Part shown: positions 46,832-54,031 of the stretch, piece after piece
Layout: each line of letters starts with the position of its first letter
Position numbering within the stretch: position 1 is the stretch's first letter
Assembly: GCF_025961205.1 (NCBI RefSeq)
Contig: NZ_JAOQNH010000004.1
Location: 124,001 to 188,000 of the forward strand
Direction: 5' to 3'
Length of the DNA: 64,000 nucleotides
From: Azospirillum fermentarium
Lineage (GTDB): Bacteria > Pseudomonadota > Alphaproteobacteria > Azospirillales > Azospirillaceae
The notes under the pieces: generated by a model
The model's database searches: none
Told to the model about the DNA's origin: nothing
The model's input: only the letters and a program-made list of their open reading frames with translations
Made by a program: the position numbers and the translations under genes

Positions 46832-48582
46832 CGCGGGCCGGCCATCCCCAGAGCGGCCAGCCGGGGGCCAGCGGCAGCGCGGACATCATCCCACGTTCCC
46901 GCCGCGGTCAGGCGGCCGGCGTCGAGCATCAGCACATGATCGGCGGCCTGCACGGTGCTGGGGCGGTGCGCCACCACCAGCACCGTGCAGGAACCGCGCA
47001 GATTGGCCAGGGCCCGGGCAACGGCGGTCTCCGTTTCGCCGTCCAGCGATGCGGTCGCTTCATCCAACGCCAGAAAGGCCGGACGGTGCAGCCACGCACG
47101 CGCCAGTGCCAGCCGCTGCCGCTCGCCGCCGGAAAAGCGCAGGCCGCGGTCCCCCGCAACCGTGTCCAGCCCCTGGGGCAGGGCGCGGACGAAATCGGCC
47201 GCCGCAACCGCCTCCAGCGCCGCCCACAGCGCGCCGTCATCGGCATCCGGGCAGGCAAGGCGAAGGTTGGCCCGCAGCGTGTCGTGAAACAGGAACGGAT
47301 CCTGGGGGCAGGCCGAGACGGACCGCCGCCATGCGCGGCGCACATCGGGTGACAGCCGGACACCATCGATGCTGATGTGACCGCCGTCAGGCGTGGTCAG
47401 GCCGAGAGCCAGATCGAGCAGGGTCGATTTGCCCGCCCCTGACGGGCCGATCAGCGCGGTTATCTTGCCCGCCGGGATCACCGCGTCGATATGGTCCAGC
47501 ACCGGGGCGCCACGCTCGTGTCCCTGTTTTTCGTCATGGCGAACAACGACGCCGGAAAAGCGCATCTCCCTTTGCAGCGATGGGGAGGGGGTTCCGATTG
47601 CCGGCGGTTCGGCTGCTGCCCGGCAGGCGGCCAGGGTTTCGTCGTAGGTGGCCAGAGCCGCGGAGGCGCCGGCCAGGCGCCGCCAGTTGGAGAGGCAACG
47701 CAGAGCCGCCTGTAAGAGGCGGCCATAAGCCAGCATCAATGTCAGCGCCTCCGCCAGCGGCAGGCGCAGAAGGAAGACGGCCATGGACAGCCCCCCCGCG
47801 GCCGCGGCCGCGGCGATGGTTTGCAGCACGGCGCGTTCGGTGGCATGGGCCCGCTCGTAAGCGCGCTGATTGCGACGTGCATCGGCAAAGCGCGACGACA
47901 GTTTTTCTTCACGGGCGGCTTCGGCCGTGAAGATCTTGATCAGACGCAGCCCGGCAAGATTGTCGGCAAGGTCGGCCATGGCGGCCTTGTTCGCCTCTCC
48001 CAGTTGCCGTCCCAGCAGCCAGCTTCGCGCGTTCAGGTGGCGGGTCGCCGCGGCGGCCAGAACGACCATCACCAGCGCCGCTCCGGTCAGGGCAGGGGAC
48101 AGAAACAGGGCCGCCGCCGCCAGAAACGGTATCGCCAGCAGCGCGCCCGTCAGATTGCCCAGGGCCGTGACGGCCATATGGATACGGCCGATTTCACCGG
48201 TCATCGCCTGCTGCAGGTCGGCGGAGCGCCGCTTGCGGAAGGCGTTCCATTCCATTGCCAGGATCGCCGCGTGCAGATCGGCGCGCAGGCGGTCAAGGAA
48301 ATCCAGGGTCAGGGCCTGCGCCGCGCGGTGACGGGTCTGCCCGATGTGCGCCGCAACGCCGGCCAGAAGGACGTAGCCGGTCAAGACCAGGGCAAAGATC
48401 CATGGGTCCGGCGGTGCCTCTCCCCTGTTACCGATGCCCAGAAGCTTGAGCAAGGGAACCAGGGCCAGCACGCCGATGCCTTCGGTTACGCCGGCGACGG
48501 CATTCAGCACCACGGCGCCGATAGCACGGCGGCGGCCCAGGGCGGCCAGGCGGCGGGGAAGGTCGAGGGCGTGGTGTCGCAT
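46816..48582 (-). CDS. ABC exporter, fused membrane and ATPase domains (lasso-peptide type)
   Basis: 588-residue half-transporter. Residues 1-330 have about six membrane segments. The ATPase part has Walker A IGPSGAGKST, the signature FSGGERQRLALARAW and Walker B FLALDEATASLD. There is no N-terminal C39 peptidase, as in McjD-type lasso exporters and MsbA. Its start (ATG 48582, MRHHALD) is 4 bp after the stop of the HPr-kinase-like gene, so the two are one operon. This context favours export of the mature lasso peptide (the D protein), but a lipid or glycan substrate cannot be excluded. Confidence 0.85.
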   Translation of the reverse strand: MRHHALDLPRRLAALGRRRAIGAVVLNAVAGVTEGIGVLALVPLLKLLGIGNRGEAPPDPWIFALVLTGYVLLAGVAAHIGQTRHRAAQALTLDFLDRLRADLHAAILAMEWNAFRKRRSADLQQAMTGEIGRIHMAVTALGNLTGALLAIPFLAAAALFLSPALTGAALVMVVLAAAATRHLNARSWLLGRQLGEANKAAMADLADNLAGLRLIKIFTAEAAREEKLSSRFADARRNQRAYERAHATERAVLQTIAAAAAAGGLSMAVFLLRLPLAEALTLMLAYGRLLQAALRCLSNWRRLAGASAALATYDETLAACRAAAEPPAIGTPSPSLQREMRFSGVVVRHDEKQGHERGAPVLDHIDAVIPAGKITALIGPSGAGKSTLLDLALGLTTPDGGHISIDGVRLSPDVRRAWRRSVSACPQDPFLFHDTLRANLRLACPDADDGALWAALEAVAAADFVRALPQGLDTVAGDRGLRFSGGERQRLALARAWLHRPAFLALDEATASLDGETETAVARALANLRGSCTVLVVAHRPSTVQAADHVLMLDAGRLTAAGTWDDVRAAAGPRLAALGMAGPRQPSP

Positions 48583-48586
48583 CGCG

Positions 48587-49570
48587 TCAGGTGGCGGATC
48601 GGGGGGGGCACGCCTGTTCCCCGCCCTGCCGGGCCGCCGCGGCCAGCAGATCGGCTTGCGCGGGCACGTGATCAAGATTGGGGGGGAAGCGGAACTCCGT
48701 TATTGTCAGGAGCGACGACAGGCGTGCGATCGCATCGAGGCGGGACGGATTCCCCGGCAGTGTCCGTGCGATATCGAGGAGACACACCAGATTCGCCACC
48801 GTCTCGAATTTCTGCAGCCGCCCAAGGGACGATGCGCTCCGGCTTGGCGTGGTGGCGCCGAACGCTTTTCGGATGACCGCCAGGCCGGACGGTGGCTTGG
48901 GGGCTGGGTCGAACCATGGCGTGGCATCGATCCGGAACCGCCCGCCCGGTCCCGGTGCCGCGGTGGGAGGGGGCTCCATATCCAGCGCGGCCAGTGAATC
49001 CGGCCATAACGACACATCGGGGAAGGAGGGCCAGATCAGGGGGGCAGCCGGATCCGTGGTGTCGAGAGCGCACATCGCATCGGCCATCAGGGTATGCCCC
49101 CGTTGGGCCAATGCCGCCGTCATCGTGCTTTTCCCATACGCCGGGCCGCTGCCCAGCAGCACGGCCCGGCCATCGACCGCGATACAGGCGGTGTTGAGCG
49201 GTATCAGGTTCCACAGATGACAGGCAAAGGCGAGCGGAGTTCCGCGCAAAAAGGTCAGGATCCGCTCCAGCGCCGTTTCCGGGTGGGGATCGATTACGAT
49301 GCGGCTGTGCCCATCCACCAGATAGCGGGCGATGCCCGGCACACGATGGAGACAGCGGTTCCCGGCCCCGATCTCGGTCAGCGGACGGCGTATGAGCGGG
49401 CGGTCCAGCGCCTCGGGCACGGGGCCGAACGTGATCGCGACGGCGCGGGAAGCATCATCAGGGGAGGCCGGCCAAAAACCCGGGCAGGGAAATTCCGCCA
49501 TCAGCGTCAGGCCAAGAGCGCGGTAGCGGTAATGCACGCCGGATGTCTCCACGAAATCTGAGGCGGCCAT
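48587..49570 (-). CDS. HPr-kinase-like protein with unusual P-loop (lasso locus)
   Basis: 327 residues. Similar in plan to HPr kinase/phosphorylase-related proteins of lasso loci: about 130 residues of beta-rich N-domain, then FACHLWNLIPLNTACIAVDG, a P-loop GSGPAYGKST (140-149) and LMADAMCALD (161-170). The P-loop departs from the canonical GxxGxGKST and the DD pair after it is changed to AD. It may be a paralogue with altered activity or a non-catalytic partner of the plus-strand copy, from which it is divergent with 119 bp between starts. ATG 49570. Confidence 0.75.
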   Translation of the reverse strand: MAASDFVETSGVHYRYRALGLTLMAEFPCPGFWPASPDDASRAVAITFGPVPEALDRPLIRRPLTEIGAGNRCLHRVPGIARYLVDGHSRIVIDPHPETALERILTFLRGTPLAFACHLWNLIPLNTACIAVDGRAVLLGSGPAYGKSTMTAALAQRGHTLMADAMCALDTTDPAAPLIWPSFPDVSLWPDSLAALDMEPPPTAAPGPGGRFRIDATPWFDPAPKPPSGLAVIRKAFGATTPSRSASSLGRLQKFETVANLVCLLDIARTLPGNPSRLDAIARLSSLLTITEFRFPPNLDHVPAQADLLAAAARQGGEQACPPRSAT

Positions 49571-49689
49571 CCTGACCCAACCCTTTGACAGGGTTCAAGG
49601 GACAGCGGCCACACGCCGCGGATTTCCATCCGTGGTCTTGAGGGGCGCGACTATAGTGTGGTCCGCTCAAAAACGATGGAGACCGGTGC
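49571..49689. promoter_or_regulatory. Divergent control region between two HPr-kinase-like genes
   Basis: 119 bp between divergent starts. It contains the inverted repeat AACCCT-ttgac-AGGGTT (about 49580-49596), close to the minus-strand start, and TATAGT at 49652-49657, a possible -10 for the plus-strand gene, though no good -35 is seen. Confidence 0.4.
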
Positions 49690-50586
49690 GTGCGCAATTT
49701 CTGGTATTATGGATTGAGGCTGCGGACCGATCTTGCACTGGTGGGGCTGCCCCTCTGTTCGGAAACGGATGGTGCGGCCGACCTTGATCTGCGCCTGGGC
49801 CATGTGCCGGAACCGTCGGGCAATCCCGGCGCACGGTTTTCATTCCATGACGACGGCGCCGTGCTGGTGACGGTGCCGGGGGCTTTCCGTCTGATGGCGT
49901 CGGGCGGGCGCCGGATGACAATCACCCTGGCGAACCCGGAACCGCCGGTGGAGGCGCTGGAAACCTGTCTGCTTTCAGCCGTCGCGGGCGTCGTTCTGCA
50001 CCAGCGGGGTGCATTTCCCCTTCACGCCAGTTCGGTGATGGTGGGAGGGCGGGCCATTGCCTTTACCGGCCCGTCGGGCAGCGGCAAGTCGACTCTGGCA
50101 GGGGCGTTGGTCCGGCATGGCTACCCGTTGCTCAGCGACGATATCACGGTCGTGCGGTTCGATGCGGATGGCACGCCCATGGCAATTCCGGGCTCGCCCC
50201 ATCTGCGGCTGATGGCCGAGGCGGCGGAAACGCTTGGGATCGATGGGGCCGGGCTGCGGCCAACCGGCTGGGCCAAGGGCAGAAAGAAGGTCTGGCGCCG
50301 GCCGCCCGAGGCGTTGGAGCCTGTGCCTCTGCGCGCCATCGTCCGCATCGAGGGGGTTCCGGGCGCCACCGCGGCCACGCTGACCCGGCTGTCCGGTGCA
50401 AACGGCGTTCTGCCGTTGCCGGCCCTGGTCTACCGGGTGCCGCTCGGGTGCCGGCTTGGCCGGGGTGATGCCCTGGTTCAGACCGCCCTGCAGATCGCGG
50501 CGCGGGTGCCGATCTTCCGTCTGGCCCGCCCCGATGCCCTGGACCGGCTTGCCGAGATCGTGGAACTGGTCACGGCCACGCTGTGA
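49690..50586 (+). CDS. HPr-kinase-like lasso peptide kinase
   Basis: 298 residues. The C-terminal HprK-type domain has FPLHASSVMVGGRAIAFTG with the P-loop GPSGSGKST (127-135) and LLSDDITVVRFD (148-157), all canonical. In lasso loci such kinases (PadeK, ThcoK, SyanK) phosphorylate the C-terminal Ser of the precursor; the precursor found here ends in Ser-Ser. GTG start at 49690. It is convergent with the PqqD-like gene (about 20 bp between stops). Confidence 0.85.
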   Translation: MRNFWYYGLRLRTDLALVGLPLCSETDGAADLDLRLGHVPEPSGNPGARFSFHDDGAVLVTVPGAFRLMASGGRRMTITLANPEPPVEALETCLLSAVAGVVLHQRGAFPLHASSVMVGGRAIAFTGPSGSGKSTLAGALVRHGYPLLSDDITVVRFDADGTPMAIPGSPHLRLMAEAAETLGIDGAGLRPTGWAKGRKKVWRRPPEALEPVPLRAIVRIEGVPGATAATLTRLSGANGVLPLPALVYRVPLGCRLGRGDALVQTALQIAARVPIFRLARPDALDRLAEIVELVTATL

Positions 50587-50607
50587 CACGCAGCCGTCCG
50601 AACCGTT

Positions 50608-50901
50608 TCAGCCGGCCCGGATCAGGCCCGCGTTCACCAGACGGTTCAGGAAGTCGAGAGTCTCTGCGGTGATCTGTTCCAGATCGCCGTCATAAGCACC
50701 GGCAAGGTCGCGGCACAGATCGGAGGCACGCATGGGCTTTTCCAACCGGAGCCAGATGTCGCGCGCTGTCGTGGCCAGCCCGTAATAGCTGCCGCGTTCG
50801 ACGCTCATCAGCACGGTTTCGCCATCGATTTCCGTGCTCAGGATATCAGGCTTGCGGGTCAGCAGGCTGTCGGGTGTGACGGCCGGAATGGGCGTGGGCA
50901 T
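50608..50901 (-). CDS. PqqD-like RiPP recognition protein (lasso B1)
   Basis: 97-residue PqqD-family protein. The pattern STEIDGETVLMSVERGSYYG, LATTARDIWLRLEKP and ETLDFLNRLVNAGLI follows the small winged-helix RiPP recognition element. In split lasso systems this B1 protein binds the precursor leader and delivers it to the B2 protease. The ATG at 50901 is used; a GTG at 50910 is in frame. It faces the AT-rich 350-bp control region from which the tail-collar genes diverge. Confidence 0.85.
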   Translation of the reverse strand: MPTPIPAVTPDSLLTRKPDILSTEIDGETVLMSVERGSYYGLATTARDIWLRLEKPMRASDLCRDLAGAYDGDLEQITAETLDFLNRLVNAGLIRAG

Positions 50902-51251
50902 GGCTGGCACGGGCGTCGGTGAGTGAGCCTAATCCTTTACGCCCCGGAACCAGGATGATCAAGCGGCATGACGGCCAAGAGTGCCGCGCCGTGGCGTGCC
51001 GAGTCACCTCCATATTATTATCTGAATAAATAACAAATTGCACATTGCATTCATAAGAATTCAATAACAACACTCATACGAGTGCATTCGCAGCGCACCA
51101 TCAATGCGATTTCCATACATATGAATTCAAGTAGATAAAATTCTATTTTTTTGATTGACGGCATACGGAGGCAACCCGTCATTTGGTCCTGTCTAGCCTT
51201 CTTGGATTGCTTAAAGGGCGGCCAGTCGTCGGATTTTTGTAGGAGAAAATT
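50902..51251. promoter_or_regulatory. AT-rich divergent control region (PqqD / tail-collar genes)
   Basis: 350 bp, far richer in A+T than the rest of the window between about 51010 and 51160. Two near-identical 17-bp direct repeats (CATTCATAAGAATTCAA at 51048-51064 and CATACATATGAATTCAA at 51114-51130; 15 of 17 match) flank an inverted repeat CACTC-atac-GAGTG (about 51071-51084). The plus-strand gene has a strong ribosome site AGGAG at 51240-51244. Promoters for both directions are likely here. Confidence 0.6.
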
Positions 51252-51791
51252 ATGGCAGAACCTTTTCTTGGCGAAATCCGGGTTTTTTCTTTTGGGAAAA
51301 TCCCTTCGGGTTGGTTGCCATGCGATGGCAGGACGTTGCAGGTAGCGCAGTATCAGGCTCTGTACAGTCTTCTTGGCAACACTTTTGGCGGTACCGGCCC
51401 GTCAACGTTCAATCTGCCGGACCTGCGCGGGCGCACGCCGGTGTGCATGTCCTTCACCCCGCCGGTGGCCTATCAGCAGGGCAATACCGGTGGTACCGAG
51501 GCGGTGGTGCTGAACGGGACGCAGGTGCCGGGACACGTCCACCCGGTGAATGTTTACAAGGAAGATGGCGCTGCGATTGCGCTGACGAATAATTTTCTTG
51601 CCAAAAACAAAGGCCCGAGCGGGGTTACCCCCTTCAATGTGTACGCTTCCTACGATGCATCGAAAGCGGTTGCGTTGAATAGTGCCACTATTCAGCCGGC
51701 CGGTGGTAATGGCGGCCATGAAAACCGTCAGCCCAGCCTTGCGCTGTCGTACTGCATAGCCGTGTCCGGCAACTACCCGACGCGGCCTTAA
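51252..51791 (+). CDS. Phage tail-collar domain protein 1 (MdpB-like)
   Basis: 179 residues. FLGEIRVFSFGKIPSGWLPC followed by DG, YSLLGNTFGG, FNLPDLRGRTP, HVHPV and the C-terminal SYCIAVSGNYP are the plan of the tail-collar/microcystin-dependent-protein family. In phages it is a short tail-fibre adhesin; bacterial homologues appear as small trios of unknown role. The start is ATG 51252 with a perfect AGGAG. First of three similar tandem genes. No other phage gene is near. Confidence 0.92.
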   Translation: MAEPFLGEIRVFSFGKIPSGWLPCDGRTLQVAQYQALYSLLGNTFGGTGPSTFNLPDLRGRTPVCMSFTPPVAYQQGNTGGTEAVVLNGTQVPGHVHPVNVYKEDGAAIALTNNFLAKNKGPSGVTPFNVYASYDASKAVALNSATIQPAGGNGGHENRQPSLALSYCIAVSGNYPTRP

Positions 51792-51824
51792 GCGGCACTG
51801 ATTTTCTATTCGGAGGAGAGCCCG

Positions 51825-52388
51825 ATGACCGATGCTTTTGTCGGTGAAATTCGTTTGACCGTCTTGGAGTATGCTCCCCAGGATTGGGTTATTTGTGATG
51901 GCAGATTGCTGACCATCTCTGGAAATGAAGCGCTGTTTTCTTTGATATCAACCACTTATGGTGGTGATGGCAAAACGAACTTCGCTGTTCCGGATTTGCG
52001 CGGACGCCTGCCGTTGGGTGTCAACAGCGACAGCGCGGCCACGTCCCACTATGCTCTGGGTACCAAAGCCGGCCTGGAAGCCGTGACGGTGACCGAGGCG
52101 ACCTACCCCGCCCATACCCATACTTTCAGTGCCCTCAATGCCCCGGCGACCAGCCTTAGCCCATCGTCAGACGGTGTGACCGATACCAAGAACATGGCTC
52201 TGGCCGATGTCGGTAGCGCCAATTACCTGTACGCCTTTAGCGGGGCGGCCGGGAGCGCGGTACAGAATTTGGATGCCGCTACGATCGGCCAAGCTGTGGG
52301 CGGAGGTCAAGCTCATTCAAATATCATGGAAGTCATGGGGCTGACTTACATGATTTGTACCTCCGGACTTTATCCGGCTAACAATTAA
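51825..52388 (+). CDS. Phage tail-collar domain protein 2 (MdpB-like)
   Basis: 187 residues. FVGEIRLTVLEYAPQDWVIC followed by DG, FSLISTTYGGDGKTNFAVPD, LRGRLPLG and a C-terminal LTYMICTSGLYP. The same family as its neighbours but only moderately similar to them, so the trio is an old duplication. Ribosome site GGAGGAG before ATG 51825; 33 bp after gene 1. Confidence 0.92.
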   Translation: MTDAFVGEIRLTVLEYAPQDWVICDGRLLTISGNEALFSLISTTYGGDGKTNFAVPDLRGRLPLGVNSDSAATSHYALGTKAGLEAVTVTEATYPAHTHTFSALNAPATSLSPSSDGVTDTKNMALADVGSANYLYAFSGAAGSAVQNLDAATIGQAVGGGQAHSNIMEVMGLTYMICTSGLYPANN

Positions 52389-52400
52389 TAGGGGTGGGAA

Positions 52401-52970
52401 ATGGATCCCTTTATTGGTGAAATCCGCCTTTTGCCGTATACGTTTAGTCCTCAGGACTGGTATCCGTGCGACGGTAGGCTGCTTGCGCCTCAGATATACC
52501 AAGCTTTGTTTTCCTTGATTGGAAATCGCTTTGGTGGTGACGGGAAGACCTCCTTCGCTCTTCCCAATCTGTCCAACCAGGCGGTCCTCGGCGCTGGACA
52601 GGGCGCCGGTCTGGCCAACGTCTACGCGTTCGGGAAAAAGACGGGGGCAAGCGGCGTCACGCTGACTGCCGCCACCGTTCCGTCGCACGCGCACACCTTT
52701 CAGGGCTTGGCTGTGACGCCAAGCGCGGCCACCGCTACTCCCACGCCCCAGGCCACCGCTCAACTTACGCGAGCGACGGTCGTCGCGACCAATAAGCTGA
52801 CGCAGCTCTATTCCACCGCAGCCGCAGCCGATGCGACCCTGCATCCGGCGGTGATCGGCCCGGGCCCGACCAGCCAGGGGATTGCGGCGCCCCACGAAAA
52901 CCGTCAGCCGTTCCTGGCTTTGCGTTTCTGTATCTGTGTTCAGAACGGCATTTATCCGGTCCGTCCGTAA
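52401..52970 (+). CDS. Phage tail-collar domain protein 3 (MdpB-like)
   Basis: 189 residues. FIGEIRLLPYTFSPQDWYPC followed by DG, FSLIGNRFGGDGKTSFALPN, HAHTFQGL and a C-terminal RFCICVQNGIYPVRP. The middle is rich in Ala/Thr (a TPTPQATAQLTRAT stretch), unlike the other two. 12 bp after gene 2 and 3 bp before the GNAT gene: clearly one operon. Confidence 0.92.
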   Translation: MDPFIGEIRLLPYTFSPQDWYPCDGRLLAPQIYQALFSLIGNRFGGDGKTSFALPNLSNQAVLGAGQGAGLANVYAFGKKTGASGVTLTAATVPSHAHTFQGLAVTPSAATATPTPQATAQLTRATVVATNKLTQLYSTAAAADATLHPAVIGPGPTSQGIAAPHENRQPFLALRFCICVQNGIYPVRP

Positions 52971-52973
52971 CTC

Positions 52974-53531
52974 ATGGGCGCGCCGATGGTGACAGCAACG
53001 GCCTTGGGCCCCGATGCCCCTCCCCCGGTACCGGCCGTACCGAAATACCTGGGGATAAAGCTGCGGCCCGAAACCGATGGCGATGAGCCCTTTTTGCGCG
53101 TCCTGTACCGATCGACCCGGCACGACGAAATGCGTCGTGCCGGGTTCGATCCCGTTGCCATGCAGCCCTTCCTCGATTCCCAGTTCGATTTGCAGCGGCG
53201 GCATTATCGTCTTCACTATGCCCTGGGCGGCTCCTTCAGCATCCTGGTCTGCCGGCGCAAGCGTGAGCCGGTGGGCCGGCTGTACACCCATGAAAGCCCG
53301 GGCGACCTGCGTGTGGTCGATCTCAGCCTGATGCCCGGCTGGCAGGGCCGGGGCTTGGGAACCGGCCTGCTGACGGCGTTGCAGGCCCTGGCGGCCCAGC
53401 GGACGGGCCGGCTCAGCCTGCACGTCGATCCGGCGAACAGGGCGGCCGGTCTTTACAAGCGCTTGGGATTCCGCATCGTTGATGACACCGGCATGTCCTG
53501 GCGCATGGAGTGGTGCCCCAGCCGGGACTAG
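52974..53531 (+). CDS. GNAT-family acetyltransferase
   Basis: 185 residues. The acetyl-CoA loop is in LMPGWQGRGLGTGLLTALQ, preceded by LRVVDLSL (beta-4) and followed by LSLHVDPANRAAGLYKRLGF, a typical GNAT ending. It is translationally linked to the tail-collar trio (3-bp gap). It may acetylate one of those proteins or a small molecule; the link to the lasso peptide is positional only. ATG 52974; ATG 52986 is an alternative. Confidence 0.88.
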   Translation: MGAPMVTATALGPDAPPPVPAVPKYLGIKLRPETDGDEPFLRVLYRSTRHDEMRRAGFDPVAMQPFLDSQFDLQRRHYRLHYALGGSFSILVCRRKREPVGRLYTHESPGDLRVVDLSLMPGWQGRGLGTGLLTALQALAAQRTGRLSLHVDPANRAAGLYKRLGFRIVDDTGMSWRMEWCPSRD

Positions 53532-53711
53532 GCAGCCCGCGGCGTGCGCTTGCGAAGGATCGGCGGCGGCCGTACAGTTCTTTGCCGGTTTCCTGCGGGC
53601 GTTTCACGGGTGCAGAAGAGGTTCCGGGGCAACACCCGTCATGGCGCCGGCACCGTGGAGCGGCATAAATCCTTACCGGAACCCTTCCATCCCTATATTT
53701 ACCATTTTTCC

Positions 53712-53740
53712 TTGCCGCGTGTTGACTGCGTGATTATGCT
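53712..53740 (+). promoter_or_regulatory. Candidate sigma-70-type promoter of the lasso precursor
   Basis: -35 TTGCCG (53712-53717), 17-bp spacer, -10 TATGCT (53735-53740). Transcription would start near 53747, about 33 nt before the precursor ATG. It lies in an AT-rich stretch 180 bp past the GNAT stop. Confidence 0.5.
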
Positions 53741-53779
53741 CTTTCATCCGTGTGATCACTGGGGAAAGAAGGCGTGTTC

Positions 53780-53941
53780 ATGAGCGAGCAAGTGCAGAAT
53801 ACCGCCATCACTGCCGAAACGCCCGCGCCGCCACGCCCTGTGTGGACCACCCCGGAACTGGCCGAATTGAATGTCTGGTCGGACACCGCGGCGAAAGGCT
53901 CGCCGCACGCGGAGGGGAATACCACGAAGACTTCGTCCTGA
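53780..53941 (+). CDS. Lasso peptide precursor (A protein)
   Basis: 53-residue peptide. The leader contains WTTPELAELNVWSDT (22-36), matching the YxxPxL...T leader rule of lasso precursors with Trp in place of Tyr and Thr at -2. The predicted core is AKGSPHAEGNTTKTSS (38-53). Its Ala1 amine and Glu8 side chain would close an 8-residue macrolactam. The core ends in Ser-Ser, a site for the HPr-kinase-like enzyme. It aligns by eye with paeninodin (leader ...PSLEVLDVHQTM before an Ala1 core). ATG 53780 has AAGG seven bases upstream. It sits 90 bp before the cyclase gene. The exact cut site and ring residue are predicted, not shown. Confidence 0.8.
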   Translation: MSEQVQNTAITAETPAPPRPVWTTPELAELNVWSDTAAKGSPHAEGNTTKTSS

Positions 53942-54031
53942 TCCGCGCCATCCTATGCCGGTGTTTGGGTCGTTGACGGACGTCTGGACAAGCCTTTCCG
54001 TGCCGAACATGTGTGACCGGAGCGGGACGCC

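Noticed and set aside
46929..47366. Extra open frames over the ABC exporter ATPase domain on both strands.
   Set aside because: They overlap the Walker and signature motifs of the exporter in other frames and have no domain of their own.
51252..52970. Tail-collar genes considered as a prophage remnant.
   Set aside because: No capsid, portal, terminase, integrase or lysis gene is nearby, and the genes form a tidy operon with a GNAT.
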